From the NCBI GenBank assembly GCA_019155205.2, contig JAHNZQ020000049.1:2090653-2154652 (forward strand): a stretch of 64,000 nucleotides of DNA, read 5' to 3'. How positions within the stretch are numbered: the stretch's first letter is position 1; each line of letters opens with the position of its first letter. The stretch is from Gracilaria vermiculophylla. Taxonomy: Eukaryota > Rhodophyta > Florideophyceae > Gracilariales > Gracilariaceae. The notes beneath the pieces were generated by a model that was given only the letters and a program-made list of their open reading frames with translations, was not told the origin of the DNA and searched no databases. Positions 43,845 through 54,589 of the stretch are shown piece after piece. A program made the translations under genes and the position numbers.

Positions 43845-44147
43845 CCGAGCGCCGGGCGCTGCTTTTGCGGGGCGGTTGTCGACCTGCTGTGCGGTCGTTC
43901 GCAGAACGGCGCGCAGAACACTATTGGAAGCGCATGTGACTGCTGCGCTCCGGGCGATGAAATCATTTCAAGCGGCGCGTGCCCGTCCCCTTCGGACGTG
44001 ATCGATGTGTTTCACGACATCATTGCTGAGCATGGAGGACATTCCTCGCGCCATTCATTTATCAATTCCTCTGCAACAGCTTCTCGTTCGCTTTTGGTGG
44101 CATTCACTGCTCTTGTCGGACTTGTGGAACTAGTATTTATACAATGA
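43482..44147 (+). pseudogene. Kazal-like secreted paralogue with in-frame TGA and possible C-terminal anchor
   Basis: From ATG 43482 one frame runs to the stop at 44145-44147 with a single interruption, TGA at 43629-43631 (codon 50). Before it: a signal-like start (MTCSSFSALTFLSLISKGIA) and the module start CALIHSRAGYTCVHIHG. Just after it the module finishes (ARCIP), so the lesion falls inside a unit homologous to CRAGEVCVETDTTPQCVP of the upstream gene. Then ECMADEIWIETLSDPKC matches CAPDEFCIETLGGPLC with one Cys changed to Trp. A (GTCGCC)n-encoded Ser-Pro run, one Kazal-like module (CFCGAVVDLLCG, IGSACDCC) and a Ser-rich, hydrophobic C-terminus (LLVAFTALVGLVELVF) suggest a former GPI or membrane anchor. 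The aligned residue is Thr, not Cys, so selenocysteine is unlikely. The TGA lies in GTGAGC, a good splice-donor sequence, which is an alternative. Confidence 0.6.
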
Positions 44148-45440
44148 CTCGCTCTTGTAAAGAAATGCAACAGTTCCGGCAATCATTTTTCAATCATCTC
44201 TTAGAGCGCTTGCCTTTGTTGGTTAGGCTTGTCTCTGTATTGCTTGCAGCGTATCACTGGTAGGTGCACAACGGAACGGAGCACGAGCAGGACCATTTTA
44301 ACGCAGCAGAGCCACCATGACGTGGTAAACTATTGATGTGTCTACAGGCGGGGGAAATCGGAGATCCAATTCCAAACAGTGGGCGCCTGATTCCGTGGAC
44401 AGAAGTGTGGCCAGGAGACGTGCCTCGATTCGCGTGTCTGCCGAAAAGCCACCGGGCTGTCTCACGTCCGAATGGAAAAACAATGATTGTACGGATGTGC
44501 CTAATCTGACAGTCTCGCGATCCGCAACTCGCGAACAAGGGGAACGGCGGCCTGGTTTTGATTGGATGTGCATGTGGATATGACATTTTGCAAGCAGCAA
44601 CAGTGGCAGACGATCACAGGGAGCTCAGCAGTGCTCCGTCGCACCCGGCGAACGCTCGTTACGGCCGGCAGCGAGGCCTCGGTTTGCGAGTTTTATTGAC
44701 TGGGCTCTCATTTGTTCGCCTTGCGAGCATTCTTGAATGCACTTGTTTGCAGCAACCACCCTGTGGATCGAGTCGGTACGTTGATGTACTACCCGCCGCG
44801 TTTGGCCACCGCACCAGGACGTGAACGCGTAGCACAATCTGCGCAGCAATTCAGTGGAATCTTGATTGTGAGGGTGAGCGGTTGTACACATCAAGAGCCG
44901 TACACACCTTACAATGCCCTCGACAACAGAAGTGAATTCACGGCATACATCTTGTGATTGCTGTGGGGTACATGCGGCCGTGACAAGCTCGCGCTACGGT
45001 CCCCGGAATCAGTGTGGGTTGCGGGGCCGCAATGATCACAAAGGTATGCCGTTTGACAAGCGTCCCCACACGGCCCGCCGTCCATGCTTGGCACCGCTCG
45101 TTACGCGCCGTGCAGCGACACGAAACATCTCTCTTCACGGAGGGCAAGCATGATCCTGATCGTGATCCCCTACAGCCGCCCCAGCGTCTTCAAGTGCGAG
45201 CAGCTTCCAAGTCTAGGCATCTCTCACACACTGGCACTCTTCACGAAAACAACAAGTGCTGTCCTTAATGATTCTACAATACCTTCTCACGAGCCTGTCT
45301 TTATACACTTCAAAACGCGCCAATCTCGAAAACGCATCCTCAGCACACGCATTCTCACACTGCATACGACAGGAGAAATACAGCGCCAGTGAAACATAGA
45401 AGCGCTCTAAACATCTAGAATATCAAATATTATACCCATC
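44148..45440. other. Intergenic, no supported gene
   Basis: Moderate GC content. Several frames of 60-110 codons occur on both strands (for example 44254-44600 minus and 45123-45392 plus), but none shows a domain, signal peptide or strong codon bias. The last part would be the formin 3' UTR. Confidence 0.35.
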
Positions 45441-47506
45441 TTAGTCCTCACCACCCCCATCGTCCCCGCCGCCCGCTTCAACACCCGCGTCCGCGCTTCC
45501 AAGCATGTTGCTAAGATCGCCCGTGATAACCTCAGGCCCAGCACCGACGCCGGAGTTCGCGCCGCCAACGTTACCTACCTTCTTGGCGTCATTCTTGGCG
45601 GCCTGTTTTCTCATCCTCTCGTTTCTCTCCTTCGCTCGTGCGAGCCCATTAACGATTTCCTCTGAGAATTCTCTCAACATTCGCAGCACATCTTCTTGTC
45701 TTCCGCGCGACATCTTGTTTCTCTCACCAAAGTGTTGCATCATGCTCTGCAGCTTTTGCATCATCAAACCTCGTAACGACACAATCTCTTCCCGCACCTT
45801 GGTGGCCTCTTCTGCGAAAACTTCCATCTCAGCCTTGAATGCTGCAAGCGTCTGATCCTCACCGATTTGTTTGATTTGTTCTGACACATTGGTTACCGAC
45901 TCAAGCAAGGCTTGTACTTCTTCTCCAATGGCTTCCAGGGAAAGCTCCTTTGATCTCGCCAAAGTCGGCATGTCATCCAAAGGCAAGAGCCCTGGGTTGT
46001 CCCTCTCAAGCATGAAGATGAGATAATCCAGTAAAGCGTTTCCCTTAGCGTCCTTCACCGTACTCAACATGGCCAAAGCCTCCAACTTGAAACCATGAGC
46101 ACCACCACGACCAGTACCAGAGTTGAGGAAATTTCCCAACGCCAGCACGGCCTCCAAAATACGTGCAAGCTTCTCAGAGTTCATAACCTCCACAGGAATC
46201 ATGGCAAAAGTATCCATGTTGCGAATGACGTCCACAGCCTCGTCGTTGAACGTCTTCGCCGCCAGAGCGCAAAGGATCTTGCCACGGAGCCCCTTGAGGT
46301 CGGCCAGGTCCATCATAAAGGCATCAGTCTTGTCAACCTCTGCGCGGATGTTGGCATTCTGTGCCAGCAACATCTCTTCCTCCTGGGTGGGGCAAACAAG
46401 CAGCAAAGCTTGCAAGGTGCCTGCCTCCATCTCCTTGTACGTCGGGACCCGAACGACGTCCTTAATATGCTCGGCGCTCATCTTCAAGTTGGCCAGCAAG
46501 ATATTAACGTTATGCTTGCGCTTGTGCGGCAACACTTCCGGCTTCACCTCCGCGGCCGCAATCTGGAATCTCTCCACAACGTCCACGCCGAACAAGTCAT
46601 CAATCTCCTCCTCGTCCAATCGCACATTGCTCTCATCCAACGACGGCCAGAACGACTGGTTGACCAGATTCATGGGCACCTTTGCCCAATGAAGTGGTTT
46701 CTTCTGACGTCCGCGCGCAGCATTGTCCTTGCCGGCGACCTGGCCCACCGGCGCCTTCGGCACCGCCGGAGTGCCCGGCGCGCCTGGAGCGCCTGGTGCT
46801 CCCGGCGCCTTGGGCGTTGGTCCGTTCGCGGCCTGATTCTTCCGCGCGGCTGCCGCTGCAGCAACAGCGCCGGCGGCGCCAGGCGCGTTACCACCGCCAG
46901 CGCCCGGACCTCGGCCGCCCGGCCCACCACCGCCGGGACCACCGCCGCCGCCAGGACCGAAGCCGCCGCCGCCGCCTCCGCCGCCGCCAGGACCGTATCC
47001 GCCGCCGCCACCGCCGCCCGGACCGTAGCCACCGCCGCCGCCGCCGCCCGGACCACCGCCGCCGCCGCCGCCGCCGAGCGCGCCCTCGGCGTACTCGTCG
47101 GGGATGGTGACCATCTCGCCGCCCTGCGTGCGCGCGCCCTTGGAGCGCGATTCGATGCCGATCCATGCGGTGATAATGTTTCCATCCTTGTCGACGCCGG
47201 CCACGACCTTGCGGCGACGCCCGCGGCCCAGCGGGCCGACCTGTCGCTGCTTGACGGCGTAGCGTGCCGGATCGATGTAGAAGCCGAACTGGCCTCGCTC
47301 AAAACGCACTGCGCGCGCGCGGCGCGGGGGAAGAAGGTGGGGAGGACGACGGCGGTGAGCGTGGGCGGGCGGCGCGGGCGGGGGCGCGACGGGGGGCGGG
47401 GGTGGGCGAACTTACCGAACTCATGAGCCATGCTCTGCAGCCTGACCAGCACGTCGGGGCCGAGGCGGTCCTCAAGCGTGGAGCGTGCGTCGTACTTGCG
47501 CGACAT
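45441..47506 (-). CDS. Formin (FH2 domain), two exons
   Basis: Exon 1 is 47506-47416 (30 codons plus 1 base, MSRKYDARSTLEDRLGPD...) and exon 2 is 47308-45441. They are joined by a 107-bp intron with GTAAGT donor and GCAG acceptor, giving 652 residues. Residues 31-110 form an N-terminal part I do not recognise (FERGQFGFYIDP). About 110-190 is Gly-rich low complexity, then a short PGAPGAPGAP stretch. The FH2 domain spans about 233-600: KPLHWAKV, NVNILLANLK, and GNFLNSGTGRGGAHGFKLEA, the hallmark sequence. A Lys-rich helix and an acidic tail follow. FH2 dimers nucleate and processively elongate actin filaments. There is no recognisable GTPase-binding/DID region and no classical poly-Pro FH1, so profilin delivery may be weak. 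Splicing is inferred from sequence but restores a continuous frame exactly. Confidence 0.9.
47309..47415 (-). other. Formin intron
   Basis: 107-bp spliceosomal intron on the minus strand with GTAAGT donor and a pyrimidine/GC-rich tract before CGCAG. It is the only intron I can support in the window. It interrupts codon 31 after its first base (phase 1). Confidence 0.8.
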
Positions 47507-48207
47507 GGCGGGCGGGCGGGACAGAAGCAAACGCGAGCGAGCGTCGAAGCGCGAACTGCGCGCGGGAGCAAGGACGAGCGAGGCGCGGGGGGGGGTGGGG
47601 GGGTGGGGAAGGAGGGTACGGGAGGGGAAGGGCAGTGGGAGCGCGGCGCGGCGGAAGACGGAGGCAGGCGGCAGGCTGGTAGGTCGTTGTGCCAGCGGCT
47701 GCGCGGGTGTTACAGCGAAGGGCCGGCGCCACCTGCCGGCGAAGCGCTGGCAGCCACGACGCCACGGCGGCGGCGCGTCGTGCGCCGAAAACGGCGCAAG
47801 TGGCACCCACGCGCGCCGCCACGTTGCCAGCGCGTGGGGCGTGGCAGGAGCTGCGCGTGCACCGCACGCGCCCGCACCGCTCCGCGGCGCAAATGTGCGC
47901 CTTTCTTGGCTGCGGCAAAAGGCGTCGACGAGTACGCAGCACCGCCCCTTTCTGCGCCGCTACGTGTCCTCACTTATCAGCTTGCTGCGCTTCGTGCTCC
48001 TCCCCGCGCCTCATATCGCCGCCGCCGCCTCTGCCGCCGCCGCCGTGTCTCGGGCGCGCGCTCGGTTTAAACTCCGGTTGCGCTTTCCACAGAGCCCCTC
48101 CACCCTACAACCCATCGTCTTTCCCACTCCTCCACCTCCCCCACCCCCCCCACACCCCTCTCGCGCCCCTCTTCCCTCCCCCCCCAATCCGCCGCCACTC
48201 TAACGCG
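47507..48207. promoter_or_regulatory. Shared divergent promoter region, formin and FAD oxidase
   Basis: The 700 bp between two divergent start codons. The formin side is G-rich on the + strand; the oxidase side ends in long pyrimidine tracts (48110-48190). Long frames here are GC artefacts. Confidence 0.5.
48066..48072 (+). promoter_or_regulatory. TATA-like box of FAD oxidase
   Basis: TTTAAAC, an isolated AT-rich box about 140 bp before the ATG at 48208, similar in placement to the box upstream of the AA15-like gene. Confidence 0.4.
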
Positions 48208-49689
48208 ATGGCCGCCCTCCTTGTGTTCTTCCTACTGCTCCTCTCTACAGCGCACGCCGACCGCCTCGATCGCCTCCGCGCCTGCCTCGGCTCGTCCGCC
48301 GACTTCCACGCGCGCTCCACCCCCAGCTTCCGCCGCCTTGTCGAGCAGTCCTTCCGCTCCGACCGCGCGCAGCCGCTGGCTATCGTCACGGCCGCTTCGG
48401 AGCGGCAAGTGTCGGCCGCCGTGCGCTGCGCGCGCCGGCACGCTGTGCGCGTGTGCGCGCGCTCGGGCGGCCACTCGCTCATCGGCCACAGCCTGTGCCG
48501 CGGGCTGGTGGTGGACGTGTCGCGCCTGCGCGCCGTGCGGGTGGAGGCGCACGGCATAGCGCTCATCGGGCCGGGCGCCACGCTGGGCGAGGTGCTGTGG
48601 AAGCTGCGGCGGCGCGGGCGCTGGCTGGCGGCCGGTGTGTGCCCGTCCGTGGGTTTTGCGGGCTACGTGCTGGGCGGCGGCCACGGCCCGTATGAGGGCC
48701 GGCTCGGGCTGGCGTGCGACTCCATGCTGGCGCTGCGCATGGTGGACCGCTTCGGGCGCGTCGTGCGCGCGTCGCGCGCGTCGCACCCCGCGCTGTTCTG
48801 GGCCATGTGCGGCGCGGGCGGCGGCCACTTCGGCATCGTGACCGAGTTTCGCTGGCGCACCGTCACGGCGGCGCCGTTCGACCGCGCCGTCGTGTTCCGC
48901 TTCCACTGGCCGCGGGAGCGCGGCGGCGAGCTGCTGCACAAGTGGCAGCACTACGACGAATGGGGCGGCAACGTGTGGTTCCGCATCGAGGTGTACCTGG
49001 ACAGCCGTGAGAGCGGCGTGTTCGGCTACGGCGCGTGCTACGATGTCGCGTCCGTGGCGCAGTGCATGCGGCGGCTAAAGCGCGCGCCGTTTTTCAACAC
49101 GCGCGGCAGAAGTACGCGCCACATGTCCAAGGTGAGCAACGCGCTCGACGTTCACGCGTTCTTCGGGCCGGATGGGGGTTGGGGCGAGCGGCGCGCCTCC
49201 AACGTGTACAAGGCCATGATGCAGCAGCGCGGGACGCAGGGGAGCGATGCGAACGACCGCATCTACCAATCGACGTTCATGGCGAGGAGTGGCGGCAAGG
49301 CGCCGTCGCGGAAGTTTTGGCAAAAGTACGTGGACTTTTGCCAGACGGCGTATGGAAGACGCAGCATTCCGTGGGTGGTCTGCGAGATGAACCTGTTCAA
49401 CAACGCGATCAATAGGCGGCGTAACAACGCATTCGCGTTCAGGGGGGCCAACCTGATCACGCACTACATTGTGGGAGGCGGCACGGCGGCGCACAAGAAG
49501 TTTGTGTACTACTGGATGAAGCGTCACCTGGCGCCGTTCACAACGGGCGTGTACGTGAACTACCCCGAGCGGGAGCTGAGCAATTACGCGCAGATGTACT
49601 GGGGTCGCAACCTGCCACGTTTGCGAAAGGTGAAAAGGAGGTACGATCCAGGGTACTTTTTCATGAACGCGCAATCAATCCCCACGTAA
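48208..49689 (+). CDS. Secreted berberine-bridge-type FAD oxidase
   Basis: A 493-residue intronless protein. The ATG at 48208 starts a good signal peptide (MAALLVFFLLLLSTAHA). The PCMH-type FAD-binding domain spans about 50-230. His89 in ARSGGHS and Cys145 in GVCPSVGFAGYVLGGGHG match the two residues that bind FAD covalently in bicovalent berberine-bridge enzymes and carbohydrate oxidases. GAGGGHFGIVTEF ends the FAD domain. A substrate domain follows, and the C-terminal BBE motif reads YVNYPERELSNYAQMYWG with the typical downstream R.YDP..FF. Family members oxidise alkaloids, oligosaccharides or glucose and release H2O2. Given the wall-related genes nearby a sugar substrate is plausible but unproven. 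Length is normal for the family, and all key residues are present, so it is probably functional. Confidence 0.9.
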   Translation: MAALLVFFLLLLSTAHADRLDRLRACLGSSADFHARSTPSFRRLVEQSFRSDRAQPLAIVTAASERQVSAAVRCARRHAVRVCARSGGHSLIGHSLCRGLVVDVSRLRAVRVEAHGIALIGPGATLGEVLWKLRRRGRWLAAGVCPSVGFAGYVLGGGHGPYEGRLGLACDSMLALRMVDRFGRVVRASRASHPALFWAMCGAGGGHFGIVTEFRWRTVTAAPFDRAVVFRFHWPRERGGELLHKWQHYDEWGGNVWFRIEVYLDSRESGVFGYGACYDVASVAQCMRRLKRAPFFNTRGRSTRHMSKVSNALDVHAFFGPDGGWGERRASNVYKAMMQQRGTQGSDANDRIYQSTFMARSGGKAPSRKFWQKYVDFCQTAYGRRSIPWVVCEMNLFNNAINRRRNNAFAFRGANLITHYIVGGGTAAHKKFVYYWMKRHLAPFTTGVYVNYPERELSNYAQMYWGRNLPRLRKVKRRYDPGYFFMNAQSIPT

Positions 49690-50033
49690 GCGGGGGTGCG
49701 AGCGGAGTGTACGCCGAGCAACAGCGGTGCCAAGAAGGAGCAGTTTCGACACAGGAGCAAGCCGCCAGGGGAGTGCACGGCGCGCTGACGAGCGATCACA
49801 GCCAGACGCGAATCAGCTCAGGCTGAGAGGCTCGGGGCGCCTGTCATGAGTACCACTCATCTGATCAGCGCCACGTATTGGCACGCTGCGTGCGCGCCGG
49901 CGGAAGGGTTGGCGTCGTTCTATGTTCTCCGTCCCAGACAACATTTTATGCACTCGCTCACGTGACACAAAAGCTGTGGTCGTCAAAGACAAACGAACAG
50001 CCTCAAAAACACCAGAGAGTAGATTTCAAGGTA
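49690..50033. other. 3' flank of FAD oxidase
   Basis: No gene or repeat recognised. Composition drops from GC-rich to AT-rich across this stretch. Confidence 0.4.
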
Positions 50034-50240
50034 CAGTGCGTTTCAAAAGTGTAGGACATCTATAAAGCGCGCCAAAATAGGCGATTTTGCCTTCTGTAGC
50101 TGTCCCTTTCCCTGAAACCGTTCACTTTCGCGTTTCATTCGGATAGGACTTTTGGAACTCGCCAGATGTTTTTTCTACACCACGTCGTCTTTCTACATCG
50201 AAACAACACCAGATCTTCTACATAAAAACCGTATAATACA
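50034..50240 (+). mobile_element. Degenerate left end of a Tc1/mariner element
   Basis: Begins with CAGTGCGTTTCAAAAGTGTA right after a TA dinucleotide and shares about 200 bp of order with the element starting at 63650. This includes a weaker second copy of the end motif at about 50131 (CGTTTCATTCGGATAGGAC) and a decayed transposase start near 50169. No right end is visible. Confidence 0.7.
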
Positions 50241-52680
50241 AAATTCAAGCAGTACATCAGATCCAGGTCATTAATCTCATATTCATACCATGTTTCTTAA
50301 ATATTTAGTGCAATACAAACATAACATTCCACTGGTAGCTACATAATGCCCAGCGCCAATAATAAGCGAAACTGTACGCAAGAACTTTATCCTTGTAATT
50401 TATTTTGCAAGAATGATTCCAGTAAAAATAACGATCTGTTTACCATAAAGAAAAAAAAATGGTGCTGAATCATGCACAAAAAAATGGCTGGTTTATAAAA
50501 CTGAACGACCTTTCTTTTTGGAATCTTCTATGAAACAAAACAAGATGCCGCAATGTGCTCCGGCACTCATGAAGGTTACGAGTGCCAGGTTTCCGGAGGC
50601 GAAGTAGAGCATAGTGCGTGGTGCAACTCATGTCCGGGAGAACGTGACAGCTTGCACGGAGTTTGCATTTCGTTTCTTCAGAGCAATGGCCAAAAAAACT
50701 TTGAGAATGGGTGATGCTGTTCCAATCTATTTTGATGCCGCGACTTCGACCATTGAGGATGAGACAATGCTGTCGTCACAGTTATCGTCGCACCATCTAC
50801 TGGAGTCTTCAGACGTGATGCCATTTGACATGGTAAAAGGAAACTGAGATCCACTTGCGAAGTATAGGCATTTCACAGCTCGAGAGCTGCACCGGTTTTA
50901 CTTTGCATTTTGTGAGCCTGTTGAGCGCGATGGTCGGTTAGCAGCTTTTGTAGAAGCAATGGTTTCGTGAAGAGATTCTTTCTCTGCATCAGTCCACAAC
51001 GTACAACTGCCATTTTAGTGATGCTTCTCTTCGCCTTAATATTGAAGATAGTGCAACAACGTATGCGAACTGCCTACTGAAGATGTAGAAGATTTATTCT
51101 CTGACTGATCGATACCCTTCTCTTACTGGGGTTCCTCATCATGCTTAATCTGTCTGATTCTCGAGACCAATTGGAACGCTCTTCCCTTACAAACTCTCAA
51201 TTGTTCCTTAACGCTTTTCCAAATACGACCTTTCCTAAAAATACTCGTCGCAGATAGGGACAGAACGGTGGTGGCCTGCGGGACGCGCTTTTCCGAGTTT
51301 CTGGTTTGCCAGACGCGGCTCAGCTGGCTGAGTCTGTCTCATTCTGATTGGTAGTTGGTTGATTGTGTGCAGCGTGCGTGGTTCCTCGTGTTTCTGAGGC
51401 CTCTGGTTTTCGACAGGGTCCGTTGTCAATTATCTGAAATGCCTCGGCTGCCGTCATAGCATGCTACGTAAAACATTTAAGTCGGAATGGAGAGATGCAT
51501 ACACCTATTCATGGCTATTCTGTAGACATTGCTGCAAGAAGCGCTCCTTGTTGGCTGCAATGAGATATATGACTGTGAGTTTGAGATGGTCCTTCATAAC
51601 CCGTGTGAGTCCATTCCGTCGTACCGAAGTGTGCGTGGATGCGGCGCAGAGGTGTGTGCAAGTGTGCTAGGCTCGATGCCTCCGAGTTTACTGAGGAGGC
51701 GAGGAACGGCTCCTTAACAGGAGCCGCGGTGTTTCCCTATCTGGAAACACCATGCTAAGTGCTACCTATAAAGATGAAGTATGCACTGTAACCCACGCGT
51801 TGGGTGGCAGTGCCTATGAAGTGGATTTGTCGCATCCACTACACGAAGACACATAAGTAATGAACAGATGCTGCATTCAAGAATGTGACGATGTGTCCAT
51901 TACTTCCGCTGTCCCGTCCGGGCGGATTAAGGCTCCGGTTGCAGTGATGGTCATCATGGTTTTGTCTTCTTTGGATCATGTTTCCAAATAAGCTTGTAAT
52001 TTCTCTTCCGTTAGTTCATCGATTCCCGTCACTCCAGAGATATAGTCTTAGTGAATAGAAGACTGGAGCAATTCTGCGTCGACGTAGTATATAAATTGAC
52101 CGGACGGACCGGCTCTGTTGTCGTTCAGTCGACAACTGCTTGTTGAAGTGTTCGAGTTGTGACTTCCGTAATATACGGATCATAGTGAGGCAAGAATACT
52201 CGAATCATCCTGCGTGTAGTAGAAAGCAGGCGTGGCTGATTGACCCAAAAAGCGGCGGATGACAGAGGTTGAAGAATATATCTGTTTTCTTCGCCAATCT
52301 TTTCGGAAGGCATTGTCACCATTGCGTATGGCGTCGATGCCGACGTCATGATGTTGATCGAACAGGTTACGATACAACCGTAGTATCGCATTCATCACTG
52401 TGTGAGGTTCCGGCGCAACAAAAGCTTGCATTTACGTGTAAGTCTAGTGAGCGTGATGCCCCTCTCATTTTTCTGAGAAGCCGAGTGATTGTTTGTACAA
52501 AAGAGGTTCTGGTTGTTTTCTATCAGAAAATACCTTGCTCTGAATTGCTTCCTAAAAGGTGATGGACGCGCTTTGCAACCCGCGCATTGATTTGCAGAGC
52601 CCGAACTGAATGTGTCCCATGATCCTGAATTAGCAGTAGGTAGGTAGAATACAACACCTACTGCAGGAAAGAATTATAAA
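50241..52680. other. Intergenic, unassigned relics
   Basis: Short frames with some protein-like character at 50614-50844 and 51461-51667 continue through stops, suggesting an old element, but I recognise no motif. No promoter, RNA gene or terminal repeat could be supported. Confidence 0.3.
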
Positions 52681-53420
52681 CTTCTTCCATAAGCTTCTGC
52701 GACAATGGTCTGCCAGCAGGTATATCCCGTATTTCATCTTTGCTAAGATTATTTCTATCAACTCAGTTCTTTTAGTATCTATTTTCACTTTTTGATACTC
52801 CTTCATATTATATAAATTTCTATATTATTTAAGAAAAGCAATTAAATTACACCATATTTCATTGAAGACTATTGTTGTTCTTGTTAAATACCTCAACATC
52901 AACTTGCCAATGATTATCATAAACATTATTGTTAAACAAATAAATTTTCTAAATGCCATACAAAGAATTTAATACTGATTAATCATAAATTGACGATTAA
53001 AAAACTTAAAAAACATTACAATTATTTATATTTTAACTATTAATTTTCTATCATTTTCAAATCCATACATAAATGTAAACCTTTGAAGTGCAAAATATAA
53101 AAATTATTGATTCAATTACAAAAGATTCGGAAACCCAAAATATATTCGTCTCTTAAACTCTGCACAAGCCATTAACTTTTCGTTTTAAAGTATATAACCT
53201 TTTTTTCGCTTTAGAAGCTTTTTTTCATACAAAGAATTCGTAATTTAAAGTTTATCCAGATTATATATGCTTTCTTTCTACATTTTATATACTCAAATAA
53301 ATTCAAAGGAAAATATTTACTCGAACGAAGAATTCTAACACGAATGTGGACGAAATTGAAGTGCACGCTCTTCTTTCGAGGTATTTCTGTATATGGGCTT
53401 TTACCGGAGAACGCGGGATA
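52681..53420. other. Very AT-rich non-coding stretch
   Basis: The most AT-rich part of the window, with many short A and T runs and no credible coding. It contrasts sharply with the >70% GC gene islands. Confidence 0.6.
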
Positions 53421-54013
53421 GGCAGCTGATGTGACTATGTGCAGCGCAAGGGGCCGGTGGTACGGAAAACTTCCGGTAGGATTTGTGCCTGGGTCAATGC
53501 ACAGATGGTGGCCCAAGTGGGCGGGTATTTATTATTTTAGATATTTCTTTTTTACTTCATTAGCACTACAGTATTTAAATGTAGTACCGTCAGTTCTCCT
53601 TTCCAGATGGTATTGCACAACGTCAGTTAGGAGTTTTTGTTGTCTCAAAAGGCTAGAATTTCAAAGGGTGGTCTCCGATAATCGCAGTTACGAGCCGGGG
53701 GAATCCTGAAAGAGGATCTGCAAACACCAAGTGGAGAAGGGGGTTCACTGGGCGGACAATGCTCCTACAGGCGCTGCTGCGCGGCGACCTGGGGATCGGT
53801 GGCTAAGAAAACATTAGGATGTTCGACGAGAGTCTCCAACCGGAAAAATAGACATAAACTCAAGGATGCTCGGTTTCCTTCTCCAGAGGTGGATCTCGAC
53901 CGGCAGGTTAAGTAACCCGCCGTGCACCCGCTTCGGCAGGTCTCACTACTGTAGTAATTACCTGCACCAATTAACTTAAATAAATCTAAATTCTACCGTT
54001 CCTCAAGGGTACT

Positions 54014-54465
54014 TGTGAAATTACGCAAACACCAGTTCGTAACGATTTCACAATTTCTTCACTAAAAAGCTGTGAGCTAAATTATCTCACGTGAAACCAG
54101 TCACAAGAGCTTACGCACTTCACAGAACTTCACAACTCANNNNNNNNNNNNNNNNNNNNNNNNNNNNNNNNNNNNNNNNNNNNNNNNNNNNNNNNNNNNN
54201 NNNNNNNNNNNNNNNNNNNNNNNNNNNNNNNNNNNNNNNGTCGGAGGTAGCATGCTAGAAGTCGTTGTGGTAGTAAATTCAGACAAACAGATTGGAATCC
54301 TTGGCCTCGGCGTTTTTCTGAAGCTCACATGGCTTCACTATATTGCCATTCTTCACTAAATCTGAACAACAGACTTCACTACTTTCCTCGACACGGAGGA
54401 CCTGTGTAAAACGTGTAGCATGCTTTACTCACGTCTGGAAGAATTTCTTCTTTGCGTAAATTCCC
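54014..54465. mobile_element. Small DNA element (MITE-like) nested inside repeat R1 copy 1
   Basis: Absent from the other two R1 copies. It is flanked by the 4-bp direct repeat TACT (54010-54013 and 54466-54469) and has near-identical inverted ends: GAAATTACGCAAA at 54017 and TTTGCGTAAATTC at 54451 (12 of 13 complementary). No coding capacity is visible, but 100 N inside leave the true size open. Confidence 0.7.
54140..54239. other. Assembly gap (100 N)
   Basis: Exactly 100 N inside the nested element; the true size is unknown. Confidence 0.98.
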
Positions 54466-54589
54466 TACTATAGCGCACGCAGACCAAGTTGTGGACCACG
54501 TGGCTCAGTTCATAAAATAAGAGCCCTCCTAAGGAATATCCCGTCGTAAAGCCACACCATAATATCACCTTAGGACCCACTGTACTACA

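Larger units (their letters stand above)
53580..54589 (+). repeat. Interspersed repeat family R1, copy 1 (interrupted)
   Basis: Starts TGTAGTACCGTCAG and ends ACTGTACTACA, so the outer 8 bp are inverted repeats (TGTAGTAC/GTACTACA). TTAA lies at both outer edges (53576-53579 and 54590-54593), compatible with a target duplication, though the fit is off by one base. Shared internal landmarks are AGTCTCCAACCGGAAAA, ACTGGGCGGACAATGCTCCT and GACCTGGGGATCGG. It is split by a separate insertion at 54014-54465 that contains the assembly gap. Confidence 0.75.
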
